In this document: positions 1 to 8,813 of the stretch, piece after piece | Position numbering within the stretch: the first letter of the stretch is position 1 | Layout: each line of letters opens with the position of its first letter | Origin: Sphingomonadales bacterium UBA2683 | GTDB lineage: Bacteria > Pseudomonadota > Alphaproteobacteria > Sphingomonadales > Sphingomonadaceae | DNA: 64,000 nucleotides | Assembly (NCBI GenBank): GCA_002354635.1 | Contig: DELZ01000004.1 | Span: forward strand, 308,256 to 372,255 | Direction: 5' to 3' | Notes under the pieces: generated by a model | Database searches by the model: none | Seen by the model: the letters and a program-made list of their open reading frames with translations, nothing else | What the model was told of the DNA's origin: nothing | Translations under genes and position numbers: made by a program

Positions 1-303
1 CGCGGGGCCCGCCGGCACGGCCTTGATCCACAAGGCATCCTGGTCGCAATCGATCCGCATCTCGGTAACCGACAGGATATTGCCCGATGTTTCGCCCTTC
101 TTCCACAGACACTGGCGACTGCGGGAGTAAAAATGCGCCACGCGGCTTTGCTGGGTCAAGTGCAGGGCCTCGGCGTTCATATGGGCCAGCATCAGCAGCC
201 CGCCGGTCGCATCATCGGTAACGACCGCGGTGATCAGCCCGTTCGAATCATATTTCGGCTGCAGCAGATTTCCGGTCTCGGGATCATCTTCTATATTTGT
301 CAT
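1..303 (-). CDS. hisI: Phosphoribosyl-AMP cyclohydrolase, N-terminal 101 residues (cut by window edge)
   Basis: Third step of histidine biosynthesis: hydrolytic opening of the purine ring of phosphoribosyl-AMP in the cytoplasm. The visible part carries the family core: LMLAHMNAEAL near residues 37-47, FYSRSRQCLWKKGE around 58-71, and the metal-binding DCDQDALW near 85-92. The reading frame runs off the left edge at codon 101, so only the short C-terminal end with the second cysteine motif is missing. The ATG at 301-303 fits the usual start (a short acidic leader then PKYDSNGL). It is divergent from purF across about 177 bases. No HisE domain can be judged because the 3' end is outside the window. 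Confidence 0.93.
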   Translation of the reverse strand, partial: MTNIEDDPETGNLLQPKYDSNGLITAVVTDDATGGLLMLAHMNAEALHLTQQSRVAHFYSRSRQCLWKKGETSGNILSVTEMRIDCDQDALWIKAVPAGPA

Positions 304-480
304 AACCTAGGATTAAGGCCCGATCCGATCCCGCGCAACGGCTAATGGCGCAATCGCCGCCGCCTCTTCATGCCCCGTCACGCAATATTATGATTTTATG
401 ACATTGGGGGCAGACAAAGCCCCGTTTGATACCTATATGAGCGACATTCCACGCCGGACCATTAACCAGCCAGGTGCGAT

Positions 481-2004
481 ATGCTGACAACCCACCCGTT
501 TGATGACGACAAGCTGCGGGAAGAGTGCGGCGTTTTTGGCATCGCCGGTATCGAGGACGCCGCCGCCATGGTGGCGCTCGGCCTCCACGCGCTCCAGCAT
601 CGCGGCCAGGAAGCAGCCGGCATTACCTGCCGCAACGGGCGGGAATTTTACAGCCATCGCGCACTGGGCCCGGTAGCCGGCAATTTCGACAGCGAAGAAG
701 TGATCAATCGCCTGCGCGGCGATTCAGCCTGCGGCCATGTCCGCTATTCGACCACCGGCGCCGGCACTTTGCGCAATATCCAGCCGCTCGAAGCCGATCT
801 CGCCTCGGGCGGCTTTGCCATTGCCCATAATGGCAATATCTCCAACGCTCTCGCGCTGCGCGACGAACTGGTGCGGCAGGGTTCGATCTTCCAGTCGACC
901 AGCGATACCGAGGTCATCATCCATCTGCTGGCGACCTCCAAATATCGCACCTTGCTCGACAAGTTCATCGACGCGCTAAAACAGGTCGAAGGTGCCTATT
1001 CGCTGATCTGCATGACCGCCGAAGGCATGATCGCCTGCCGCGATCCGCTGGGCATCCGGCCGCTGGTGATGGGACGGATCGGCGAAGCCTATGTCTTTGC
1101 CTCGGAAACCGTCGCCCTCGATCTGGTCGGTGCCGAATATGTCCGCAGCGTCGAACCCGGCGAACTCATCGTTGTAACCAACGGGCAGCTGCGCTCGCAT
1201 CGCCCCTTTGCCGACGCCAGGGCGCGGCCGTGCATCTTCGAACATGTCTATTTCTCGCGCCCCGACTCGATCGTCGACGGCAATTCCGTTTACAGCGTGC
1301 GCAAGCAAATCGGCGCCCAGCTGGCGATCGAAAGCCCGGTTGATGCGGACATCGTGATCCCGGTACCGGACAGCGGTACACCGGCCGCACTCGGCTTTGC
1401 CGAGCAATCCGGAATCCCGTTCGAGCTTGGCATCATCCGCTCCCATTATGTCGGCCGGACCTTCATCCAGCCAGGCGATGGCGTCCGGCATCTCGGCGTC
1501 AAGCTCAAGCACAACGCCAATCGACCGCTGGTCAATGGCAAGAAAATCGTGCTGGTCGACGATTCGATCGTCCGCGGCACCACCAGTCTTAAGATCGTCC
1601 AGATGATGCGCGAGGCGGGTGCGGCGGAAGTCCATATGCGGATTGCCAGCCCGCCGACCATGCACAGCTGTTTCTACGGCGTGAACACGCCAAAACGCGA
1701 AAAATTGCTGGCGGCGCAGAAATCCGTCGATGAAATGTGCGCATTCATCCAGGCCGACAGCCTCGCCTTCGTCTCGATCGACGGCCTCTATCGCGCCGCC
1801 GGTGAGGAAACCCGCCATGATATCCAGCCGCAATATTGCGATGCCTGCTTCACCGGCGCCTATCCGACGGCGCTGACCGACCGCGACGGCGAGGAAGAGC
1901 CCGACCAGCTGACCATGCTCAACGAACGGTCGGACAGCGCCGGATCGCAGCGCAAGGAAATCCCGTCCGGTGATCTGCCGCGCATCAAGCAAACGGCCAG
2001 CTGA
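481..2004 (+). CDS. purF: Amidophosphoribosyltransferase
   Basis: First committed step of purine synthesis: transfers the glutamine amide to PRPP to give 5-phosphoribosylamine. It is the Bacillus-type, iron-sulfur form. A short propeptide precedes the catalytic Cys17 (CGVFGI), which should become the N-terminal nucleophile after cleavage. The class II glutaminase domain spans about 17-240. The phosphoribosyltransferase domain has the PRPP motif VLVDDSIVRGTTS (D360-D361). Candidate 4Fe-4S ligands are C251, C397, C453 and C456 (CDAC). Length (507 residues) is normal. A GC hairpin (GGGGC, 7-base loop, GCCCC) at 407-423 lies in the leader, but I see no purine-type riboswitch. The SDR gene follows after 2 bases, so the two are probably cotranscribed. 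Confidence 0.97.
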   Translation: MLTTHPFDDDKLREECGVFGIAGIEDAAAMVALGLHALQHRGQEAAGITCRNGREFYSHRALGPVAGNFDSEEVINRLRGDSACGHVRYSTTGAGTLRNIQPLEADLASGGFAIAHNGNISNALALRDELVRQGSIFQSTSDTEVIIHLLATSKYRTLLDKFIDALKQVEGAYSLICMTAEGMIACRDPLGIRPLVMGRIGEAYVFASETVALDLVGAEYVRSVEPGELIVVTNGQLRSHRPFADARARPCIFEHVYFSRPDSIVDGNSVYSVRKQIGAQLAIESPVDADIVIPVPDSGTPAALGFAEQSGIPFELGIIRSHYVGRTFIQPGDGVRHLGVKLKHNANRPLVNGKKIVLVDDSIVRGTTSLKIVQMMREAGAAEVHMRIASPPTMHSCFYGVNTPKREKLLAAQKSVDEMCAFIQADSLAFVSIDGLYRAAGEETRHDIQPQYCDACFTGAYPTALTDRDGEEEPDQLTMLNERSDSAGSQRKEIPSGDLPRIKQTAS

Positions 2005-2006
2005 AC

Positions 2007-2708
2007 ATGAAATTTGAAGGTCAACTGGCGCTCGTTACGGGCGCGAGCCGCGGCATCGGAGCGGCCACCGCCCTGGCACTGGCCAGGAACGGCGCGCATG
2101 TCGTGATCACGGCGCGCAGCGCGGACGGTCTGGAAAAGCTCGAAGAACAAATCCATGAAGCCGGAGGCCATGCCACGATCGCACCGCTCGATCTCACCGA
2201 TGGCGACAGTATCGGACGGCTGTCCACGGCAATTGCCGGCCGCTGGGACGGGCTGGACATATTGGTTCTCAACGCCGCCATGCTGGGATCGCTGGGTCCG
2301 GTTCCGGCGATCGACGGCAAGGAATTCAACAAGGTTCTGACCCTCAACCTGATTGCCCAGCAGGCCCTGATCGCCGGATTTGATCCGATGCTGCGCAAGA
2401 GCGACAACGCCCGGCTACTGGCGATGACCAGCAGCGTCGGCCGGAAGCCGCGTGCATTCTGGGGCGCCTATGGGGCTTCAAAGGCCGCCCTCGAGACACT
2501 TGTGCTCAGCTATGGCGAAGAAATGCGCAATTTGGGCAAGATTCGGACAGCGATTGTCGATCCCGGCCGCACCCGCACCGAAATGCGGGCAAGCGCCTAT
2601 CCCGGCGAAGACCCGGCCAGCGTCAAGCTGCCCGAGGTCGTCGCGGACCGTCTGGTCGAGATACTGGCCAGCGATTTCGAAACCGGCAAGCGGTTCGAAA
2701 TCAGCTAG
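2007..2708 (+). CDS. SDR family NAD(P)-dependent oxidoreductase
   Basis: Classical short-chain dehydrogenase, 233 residues. It has the Rossmann motif TGASRGIG at 11-18, a variant NAG motif (LNAAM near 89), Ser142/Ser143 and the catalytic pair Y155-x3-K159 (YGASK). Substrate is unknown; it resembles the YciK/oxoacyl-reductase-like SDRs. Start is only 2 bases after the purF stop, which argues for translational coupling. The link to purine synthesis is positional only. It converges with the serine hydrolase gene on the other strand with 6 bases between the stops. Confidence 0.9.
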   Translation: MKFEGQLALVTGASRGIGAATALALARNGAHVVITARSADGLEKLEEQIHEAGGHATIAPLDLTDGDSIGRLSTAIAGRWDGLDILVLNAAMLGSLGPVPAIDGKEFNKVLTLNLIAQQALIAGFDPMLRKSDNARLLAMTSSVGRKPRAFWGAYGASKAALETLVLSYGEEMRNLGKIRTAIVDPGRTRTEMRASAYPGEDPASVKLPEVVADRLVEILASDFETGKRFEIS

Positions 2709-2714
2709 CTTCCG

Positions 2715-3920
2715 TCAATCAGCGGGCGCTGCTTCGCTGTCCAGATAGGCTTGAACCGCACGGTAAAAGGCATCGCGTTCAATCTTCTTCTCGTCCGGCG
2801 TAGCGCTCGGCCAGTTGCCGTTACCGGCGATCACCAGCTTCCGCTTGGGATCGACGAAGATGCCCTGTCCGAAAATGCCCTGGGCGGCAAAACTGCCGTC
2901 ATCAAAAGTCCACCATTGATAGCCATAGCCGGCGCCTGGCTGACCGATCTCGGCCTGCTTGGTACCCGCCTGGGCAAACCAGTCCTCCGGAACGACATAA
3001 TTGTCACCGATCTTGCCGCCATTCATCGCAAATTGACCAAATAGGGCGAAATCGCGGGTGGTTGCGGAGATGCAGCAGCCGCCGATCTCCTTGCCGCCAT
3101 CATTCAATATCCAGACCGCGTCCTTGGCCATGCCATAAGGCTGCCAGATCTTCTCGGACAGATATTCGGAGAGCGATTTGCCGGTCGCCTTGGCCACCAG
3201 CACCCCGATCAGGTTGGTTTCGCCGGTATTATACTGCCAGCGCGTACCCGGCTCGGCTTCGTTGACCAGCGTTTTCATATAGAGAATCACCGGATCGACA
3301 CCGTCTTTCGACTTGGTGGTGTTGAACCGGGCCACATCGCTGTCCTTGTCGGCGTAATCCTCGTTCCATTTCACGCCCGAGGTCATCGTCAGCAGTTGCT
3401 TGACGGTCACGCCGTCATAGCCGCTGCCTTTCAGTTCCGGGATATAGTCGGTCAGCGGATCATCGAGCGACTTGATGAAGCCATCTTTTATCGCCGCTCC
3501 GACCAGCGACGATACCAGTGACTTGGCGACCGAGAAACTGGTCCAGCGGTCATCCGGCCCAAAGTCCATCCGATATTCTTCCAGCCGGATCTTGCCATCC
3601 TGCAGGATAACCAGTCCTGCCAGCCGCTGGCTCGCCATATAGCCGTCGATATCGATTTCGCCGCCATCCGTTTTCAGGCTATCCGGCATGGGCTCGCCGG
3701 CTTCCAGCTTGCGGATTGCATCGCCCGCTTCGATGGTGCGCGTGGTGGTCAGCACATCCATCTGGCGAAACGCATTGTCGCGTTGATCCTGGGTCCAGAA
3801 CAGCACGTTCTCGTCAGTCGGCAAACCGGCAGCATCCGCCGCCACTTTCTGAACCTGTTCGCACGCCGTCAGGCTGATACAGGCGACGCCCAGCAGCGCC
3901 AGTCTCCCAAAATTTCTCAT
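2715..3920 (-). CDS. Lipoprotein serine hydrolase, beta-lactamase class C family
   Basis: Penicillin-binding-protein/beta-lactamase fold hydrolase, 401 residues. The N-terminus is a lipoprotein signal with lipobox LTAC (Cys20), so it is probably envelope-anchored. Catalytic S130-x-x-K133 (SVAK) and the second motif Y230-N-T (WQYNTGETN) are present; the C-terminal QGIFGQGIFVDP region sits where the third motif (KTG-like) lies in the family. Related proteins are esterases or amidases rather than true beta-lactamases; no substrate can be named. It begins 18 bases after the cfa stop and is the last gene of the photolyase-cfa run. Confidence 0.88.
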   Translation of the reverse strand: MRNFGRLALLGVACISLTACEQVQKVAADAAGLPTDENVLFWTQDQRDNAFRQMDVLTTTRTIEAGDAIRKLEAGEPMPDSLKTDGGEIDIDGYMASQRLAGLVILQDGKIRLEEYRMDFGPDDRWTSFSVAKSLVSSLVGAAIKDGFIKSLDDPLTDYIPELKGSGYDGVTVKQLLTMTSGVKWNEDYADKDSDVARFNTTKSKDGVDPVILYMKTLVNEAEPGTRWQYNTGETNLIGVLVAKATGKSLSEYLSEKIWQPYGMAKDAVWILNDGGKEIGGCCISATTRDFALFGQFAMNGGKIGDNYVVPEDWFAQAGTKQAEIGQPGAGYGYQWWTFDDGSFAAQGIFGQGIFVDPKRKLVIAGNGNWPSATPDEKKIERDAFYRAVQAYLDSEAAPAD

Positions 3921-3938
3921 TGTTCCGCTCTCCCTTTT

Positions 3939-5213
3939 TCATTTTTCTTTTATCAGTGTCACTTGCCCGACATCAATCCCGCCGCCGCGGAATCCGCCTT
4001 CGCAATAGGTCAGATAATAGCGCCACAGCCGGACGAATTTTTCATCGAAACCCGCTGGCAATGCGCCGCGCTCGACCACCTGGTCAAAGCGCTCGCGCCA
4101 TAATTTCAGCGTCTGCGCATAATCCAGCCCAAAATTTTTCTGATCACGCCATTGCAGACCGCGTTCCTCAGCGAGCGCCTTGAACCGGCTTTCGGAAAGC
4201 AGCATCCCGCCGGGGAATATATAGGTCTGGATGAAATCGGCGCTGGCGGCATAGTCGTCAAAAATATCATCGGCGATGCTGATATATTGCAGCGCCGCCC
4301 GGCCACCGGGTTTCAGATTGCGGGCAATGCAATCAAGAAAATCCGGCCAGTATTTCTGGCCGACCGCTTCCACCATTTCGACGCTGGCGATGGCATCATA
4401 TTGGCCGTCGACATCCCGGTAATCCTGAATCAGAAACTGCGGCTCGGGATGATGCTCCCGCGCCCACGCCGTCTGCTCGTCGGAGAGTGAAATGCCGGTC
4501 ACTTTCAGGCCATGATCGCGTGCCAGCCTTCCCGACAGATGACCCCAGCCGCACCCGATTTCCAGAGCGCTGTCGCCCGGTTTCGTATGCAGCCGCTCGG
4601 CTATCGCGGTGATCTTGGCTTCCTGTCCATCTTCAAGTTTCATCTTAACTTTAGGAAATAGAGCACTGGAATAGCTCATAGTTTCATCAAGCCACAAGCT
4701 GTAGAAATCATTACCCAGATCATAGTGATATTGAATATTCTGCCGCGCGCGCAGCTTGTTGTTGTTTCTCCGGTTATGCCGCAGCCTGGCGATCAGCCGG
4801 AACAATCCACCTGCCCGGCCCGTATCCTTGAGGCCGGCGCGATTGCGGGTGAACAGGTCGAACAGTTCGACCAGGTCAGGGCTTTCCCACTCGCCCTTTT
4901 CCCAGGCACGATACCAGCCGATCGAACCGGAATTGACCAGCCGCAACAGCGCATTCCAGCTGTGCAGCGTGATCCGCGCGGTCGGGCCTTCGCCGCGCCC
5001 GCCGATGATCCGGGTGGTGCCGTCGGGCAACCGGCCTTCAAACGTGCCATGATCGAGGCCCGCGTCGATCCGGTCCAGTATCCGGTGAAATCCGGGCGCC
5101 GTCAGCCGCGCGAGCCAGCCGCCGCCGGTGCCGAAACGCTTGTGCGCATCGAGCAGATGTTTGCCTCTTTTGGGTGCCTGCGCATTCATGGCGCCATAAT
5201 GGACGACCGGCAA
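3939..5213 (-). CDS. cfa: Cyclopropane-fatty-acyl-phospholipid synthase family methyltransferase
   Basis: SAM-dependent methylene/methyl transfer to unsaturated acyl chains of membrane phospholipids. The family signature QYHYDLGNDFY is at 161-171, SAM motif I LEIGCGWG at 217-224, and the later region EMVEAVGQKYWPDF and IFPGGMLLS match the CFAS family. Length is 424 residues, normal. An alternative start is Met9 (MNAQAPKRGK); the longer form is given. It lies 40 bases downstream of the SDR gene, in the same direction. Pairing with a photolyase gene recalls the singlet-oxygen regulon of Rhodobacter, where phrA and cfaA are co-regulated; that parallel is inference. Confidence 0.93.
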   Translation of the reverse strand: MPVVHYGAMNAQAPKRGKHLLDAHKRFGTGGGWLARLTAPGFHRILDRIDAGLDHGTFEGRLPDGTTRIIGGRGEGPTARITLHSWNALLRLVNSGSIGWYRAWEKGEWESPDLVELFDLFTRNRAGLKDTGRAGGLFRLIARLRHNRRNNNKLRARQNIQYHYDLGNDFYSLWLDETMSYSSALFPKVKMKLEDGQEAKITAIAERLHTKPGDSALEIGCGWGHLSGRLARDHGLKVTGISLSDEQTAWAREHHPEPQFLIQDYRDVDGQYDAIASVEMVEAVGQKYWPDFLDCIARNLKPGGRAALQYISIADDIFDDYAASADFIQTYIFPGGMLLSESRFKALAEERGLQWRDQKNFGLDYAQTLKLWRERFDQVVERGALPAGFDEKFVRLWRYYLTYCEGGFRGGGIDVGQVTLIKEK

Positions 5214-5253
5214 GTGCTTGGCAATGCGGAACTATCCTTATTCGGGCTCCGGG

Positions 5254-6051
5254 CTAGGCGTCGTCCGCCTGCCCCGGCGATGCGGCCGAACCGGCCAGTA
5301 TCCCGCCATCGATATTCAGCTCCGAACCGGTAATATAGGCTGCTTCATCGGACGCCAGCAGCACCGCAATCGCCGCCACTTCGCTGGCTTCGCCAAAGCG
5401 CCGCAGCGGCGTGTCGCGGACCATCGCCGCTTCCGAAGCTGCCCTTTTTTCACCCTCGCCCAGCATCGGTTCCCACATCGGGGTCATGATCGCGGCGGGA
5501 TGGATCGAGTTACAGCGGATTTGCCAGCCCTGCTGTGCGCAATAGAGTGCCACCGACTTGCTGTGGTTGCGAATCGCGGCCTTGGACGAGGCATAGGCGG
5601 CGGCGCCTGGAATCCCGACCAGCCCGGATCGCGAGGAAATATTGATGATCGAGCCGCTGCCCTTCTCCTTCATTGCGCCGATGGCATAGCGACAACCCAG
5701 AAAGGTGCCGTCGAGATTGATCCGATGCACCGCTCGCCAGTCTTCCAGCGAAGCATGTTCCGGATCATGCGCAACATGACCGCTTTCGAACCCGGTTACA
5801 CCGGCATTGTTAACCACAACATCCGCTATCGGCTGCACGCTCGCAAGCCGCTCCCAGTCCGCTTCGACCTGCACATCCAGGACCATTGTCTCGCAGCCCA
5901 GTTCCTCGCCGGCGGCGGTCAGCGACTCCGCATCGCAGTCGGTCAGCAGCACCGTTGCCCCTTCGTGGATAAAGGCCTCCGCAATCGCCCGGCCGATCCC
6001 GCGCGCGGCACCGGTTACCACGCAATATTTGCCGGTCATCCGGTCGGCCAT
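5254..6051 (-). CDS. SDR family NAD(P)-dependent oxidoreductase
   Basis: Classical SDR, 265 residues from the chosen start. TGAARGIG near residues 10-17, NNAG, the catalytic Ser in INISSRSG and the YASSK pair are all visible. The C-terminal ITGSELNIDGG is the standard cofactor/substrate-cap end. The open frame extends 29 codons further upstream into the photolyase gene, but the ATG at 6049-6051 overlaps the phrB stop by one base (TAATG) and is preceded by a strong AGGAGGTGA ribosome site, which decides the start. It looks like glucose- or cyclopentanol-dehydrogenase-type SDRs, but the substrate is not known. Confidence 0.9.
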   Translation of the reverse strand: MADRMTGKYCVVTGAARGIGRAIAEAFIHEGATVLLTDCDAESLTAAGEELGCETMVLDVQVEADWERLASVQPIADVVVNNAGVTGFESGHVAHDPEHASLEDWRAVHRINLDGTFLGCRYAIGAMKEKGSGSIINISSRSGLVGIPGAAAYASSKAAIRNHSKSVALYCAQQGWQIRCNSIHPAAIMTPMWEPMLGEGEKRAASEAAMVRDTPLRRFGEASEVAAIAVLLASDEAAYITGSELNIDGGILAGSAASPGQADDA

Positions 6052-7448
6052 TATTTCACCTCCTGATAGGCTGAGAGCGCCCGTTCGCGCCCTGCCCGAT
6101 GGCCGATGATCTTTGCAGGATATTGCGCGGGCTTGCATCCGGAATCTTCCGGATCATGAATATAGGGGTCATCGATATCCGCCAGTTCCGGAACCCACTG
6201 TCGAATATAATCACCGGCATCGAATTTCTCCGACTGGCTCAGCGGCGCCATGATCCGGACAAACATATTGCTGTCGACACCAGTACCCGCAACCCATTGC
6301 CAGTTGACGCTGTTCGAGGCGAAATCGGCATCGACCAGCGTGTCCCAGAACCATTGCTCGCCCTCGCGCCAGTCGATCAGCAGATGCTTGACCAGGAAAC
6401 TCGCGGTGATCATCCGCACCCGGTTGTGCATCCAGCCGGTCGCCCAGAGCTCACGCATCCCGGCATCGACAATCGGATAGCCGGTCTTGCCGTGGCACCA
6501 GGCCTCGAAATCCTTTCTGACCGCGCTATCGTTCATGTCGCGCCACGGCAGACCGCGCATCTTCTCGCGATAGCTCTCGCCGCCATATTGCGGGAATTGA
6601 TCGATCACATTCTGCGCATAATCCCGCCAGACCAGCTCCTTGAGATAGGTCTCGACCTTGCTGCCCTGCCCTGCCAGCCGGTTCCAGATGGTCGCCGGGC
6701 TGATCTCGCCAAAATGCAGATGCGGCGACAGGCGGGACACCAGTTCTTCGGAAGGCAGGTTGCGGCCTTCGTCATATTGACCCGCCTTGTCGGCGAAATC
6801 CTCGAGATTGGCCTCTGCGCCCACTGTGCCGGGCTGCCAATGCTCGCCGAAACCGGCGGCCCAGTCCGGCTTGGTGGGCAGCAGGTCCCAATCGTCCAAC
6901 ATTGCACTCTCAGGCCAGCTATCCGGCGCAGAAAGCGCGTCAGGCGCAGGCCGGGCTTCGCCGGGCGGCATATGCTGGCGCAGCGCCTTCCAGAACGGCG
7001 TATAGATCTTGTAGGGATCGCCGGAGGCCGTTGTCACCGTCCCGGGCGGCAGCAGATAATTGCCGTCATGCAGGATCAGCCGCGCCCGATCGCCCAGCGA
7101 TTTTACCAACATGCGCTCGGCATTGCGCCACCACGGCTCATAATGGTGCAGCGCATGCACTTCATCGGCGCCGGACGATTTGACAATTTCGGCCAAATGC
7201 TCTGAAGCCCGCCCGCGCCGCAGGATCAGCCGCGACCCCAGATTCTGCAAACATGCTTCCAATTCTTCCAGCGACCGATGCAGCCACCAGCGCGAAGCCC
7301 CGCCCATGATGCGGTGTTTCGGGGTTTCATCGTCGAGAATATAGACCGGAATGACGGGGCCATTTGCGGCGGCGGCGAGGACGGCGGCTTGATCGGCCAG
7401 GCGCAGATCGCGGCGGAACCAGATGATCTTGGGTTTTGTCATATCCAT
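6051..7448 (-). CDS. phrB: Deoxyribodipyrimidine photolyase (class I cryptochrome/photolyase)
   Basis: Repairs cyclobutane pyrimidine dimers in DNA using blue light. The N-terminal antenna domain starts with IIWFRRDLRLAD. The C-terminal FAD domain shows the family blocks GYPIVDAGMRELWATGW, HNRVRMITASFL and NSVNWQWVAGTG. At 465 residues it is full length. Start may be the first Met or Met3 (both before TKPKIIWFRR). Its stop overlaps the following SDR start, and the preceding DUF457 gene ends 8 bases upstream, so this is an internal operon gene. Confidence 0.96.
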   Translation of the reverse strand: MDMTKPKIIWFRRDLRLADQAAVLAAAANGPVIPVYILDDETPKHRIMGGASRWWLHRSLEELEACLQNLGSRLILRRGRASEHLAEIVKSSGADEVHALHHYEPWWRNAERMLVKSLGDRARLILHDGNYLLPPGTVTTASGDPYKIYTPFWKALRQHMPPGEARPAPDALSAPDSWPESAMLDDWDLLPTKPDWAAGFGEHWQPGTVGAEANLEDFADKAGQYDEGRNLPSEELVSRLSPHLHFGEISPATIWNRLAGQGSKVETYLKELVWRDYAQNVIDQFPQYGGESYREKMRGLPWRDMNDSAVRKDFEAWCHGKTGYPIVDAGMRELWATGWMHNRVRMITASFLVKHLLIDWREGEQWFWDTLVDADFASNSVNWQWVAGTGVDSNMFVRIMAPLSQSEKFDAGDYIRQWVPELADIDDPYIHDPEDSGCKPAQYPAKIIGHRAGRERALSAYQEVK

Positions 7449-7456
7449 GCAATGAC

Positions 7457-8455
7457 TCAGGGAACGGCTTGTTCCAACCTGTCCTTGCGGACAATCGCCT
7501 TGACGGTGAACCGGTCACCGAGAAGTGGATTGTCAAATCTTTGATCCTTTAAAATCACCTGCTCTTTTTCTTGATCATCCTGAAGCAAGGCAAAAGGCAT
7601 TCTCGACCAGAAGAGAAACGCCTTGAATTCAGGATTCTTCATAACTGCCATTTTGAGTTGGACCGTATCCATATTGTCCAAGCGAATGTCAGGGGACAGG
7701 AGTAATTCGGAGCCGGTCAAATCGAAGGTACCATGCCCGATTGGCGCTTGACCCGTTTCATCATAGCCGCCTCGCCAAAGCACGTCTCTCCGCCAGAATG
7801 CCAAGGGAACTGGATTGGCGACCACGAGATCCGGTTTTTCATGCAGCATTTTTTGCACTCCAACGGTGGCCTGCGCCTCCGCCTTGCCGGTAATCAGCCC
7901 ATTGGCAAAAATATACGCGCAAACCGCGGCAAAGCTGATCCAGGCCGGCCGCTGCCAGTTCGCTCCGCCCTTCTTCTCCCGCCGCCGCGAAATCCAGACG
8001 CCGGCAATAAACGCCGCCCAGATCCAGATATCAATGATGAAGATGCTATCACCATAAAACCATTGCGACGAAAACGGCTCGAGCAGGCGGATGCCATAGC
8101 TGTTCAGCCAGTCCAGAGCCGGATGGCTCAGACAGCCGATATAGGCCAGCGCCAGCAACCAGCCCTTGTGGACCGCCAACCGATCCGCCGGCCGCTTTCC
8201 GCGTTTCCCCTGCCAGCGATCGAACCCAATCATGATCCCGGTCAGCAACAGCGGCAGCACCAGCATCGCGATCGGCCCATGCGTAATCCCGCGCCGGATC
8301 GCCAGATGCTGCACCCCGTCCAGCATCGTCGCCACCGCATCGATATCGGGAATATTGGCAGCGATGATCAACGTCGCCATGCCAAGGCCGGTTTTTGTCT
8401 TGAGCCCCATCTGGCCGAGAACGGCACCGGCCAGGCTGTGAGTCAGGTTATCCAA
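7457..8455 (-). CDS. Metal-dependent hydrolase, YdjM/DUF457 inner-membrane family
   Basis: Integral membrane protein of about 332 residues. The family N-terminus LDNLTHSLAGAVLGQ and the metal-type motifs NIPDIDA, RRGITHGPI and LSHPALDWLN are present, with several hydrophobic segments in the first two thirds and a soluble C-terminal part. I place the start at the TTG at 8453-8455, which gives the conserved (M)DNLTHS beginning; the open frame continues 10 codons upstream into the repeat sequence, where no homology is expected. A TTG start abutting the CACGAAG repeat suggests that the original promoter and ribosome site may have been altered by the neighbouring element. Confidence 0.82.
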   Translation of the reverse strand: MDNLTHSLAGAVLGQMGLKTKTGLGMATLIIAANIPDIDAVATMLDGVQHLAIRRGITHGPIAMLVLPLLLTGIMIGFDRWQGKRGKRPADRLAVHKGWLLALAYIGCLSHPALDWLNSYGIRLLEPFSSQWFYGDSIFIIDIWIWAAFIAGVWISRRREKKGGANWQRPAWISFAAVCAYIFANGLITGKAEAQATVGVQKMLHEKPDLVVANPVPLAFWRRDVLWRGGYDETGQAPIGHGTFDLTGSELLLSPDIRLDNMDTVQLKMAVMKNPEFKAFLFWSRMPFALLQDDQEKEQVILKDQRFDNPLLGDRFTVKAIVRKDRLEQAVP

Positions 8456-8457
8456 AT

Positions 8458-8491
8458 TTTTTCTCGCACGAAGACACGAAGGCACAAAGGG
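8458..8491. repeat. CACGAAG-type repeat, left copy of an inverted pair
   Basis: On the plus strand this reads a T run, then CTCGCACGAAGACACGAAGG and CACAAAGG, that is tandem CACGAAGx units. The same motif occurs inverted at 8785-8811. The two copies bracket the truncated nuclease gene. Such CACGAAGACACGAAGG strings are familiar next to GxxExxY genes in many genomes (established observation, from memory). Whether they are transposon-like ends is not known. Confidence 0.6.
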
Positions 8492-8500
8492 CTTCCATGC

Positions 8501-8776
8501 CTAGCTTCGGAAATAGTTATTTGCCAGACGTTTGAGGCCATCTTTGAAAGTGGCTGCGCCAAAGTTCATCAGGAAACCGAGCGGCGAATCCATCAGACGC
8601 AAATAAGTGATCACCTGTTTGGCATGAACAGGAGCGTATCGTTCGGTAGACTTGAGTTCAATCAGGATCTGGTTTTCAACGACCAAGTCGGCACGAAAGA
8701 CCTCTTGCAGAACTCGACCTTTGAAGGTGATGGGAATGATCTTCTGCCTTTCGACAGAAAGACCATCTGCTTTCAC
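8501..8776 (-). pseudogene. Truncated GxxExxY / PD-(D/E)XK-type nuclease remnant
   Basis: The 91-codon frame matches the C-terminal two thirds of GxxExxY proteins (Pfam PDDEXK_3): GLSVERQ, then FRADLVVENQILIELKS with the D...ExK nuclease pattern intact, then KQVITYLRLMDSPLGFLMNFG and FKDGLKRLANN. The first 40-50 residues of the family, including the naming GxxExxY motif, are absent. The only start is a GTG at 8774-8776, and an in-frame TAA lies three codons upstream, directly before the inverted repeat. I therefore call it a 5'-truncated remnant. A short expressed protein cannot be excluded. Confidence 0.72.
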
Positions 8777-8784
8777 AAACTCAT

Positions 8785-8811
8785 CTTAGTGCCTTCGTGC
8801 GAGTCCAAAAA
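8785..8811. repeat. CACGAAG-type repeat, right copy of an inverted pair
   Basis: The minus strand reads TTTTTGGACTCGCACGAAGG then CACTAAG, matching the left copy at 8458-8491 apart from loss of one 8-base GACACGAA unit and small changes. It ends within a few bases of the korB stop codon (8814-8816) and replaces the expected 5' end of the nuclease gene. Confidence 0.58.
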
Positions 8812-8813
8812 CT

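Noticed and set aside
407..423. GGGGC-7-GCCCC hairpin before purF as a riboswitch or terminator
   Set aside because: Five pairs only, no conserved purine-riboswitch core and no T tract. Mentioned under purF but not claimed.
976..1992. Long antisense frame across purF (338 codons)
   Set aside because: It mirrors a clear full-length purF and has no recognisable motifs. Long shadow frames are expected in GC-rich genes; the same applies to long frames opposite cfa, phrB, korA, rsmB, glyA and bamA.
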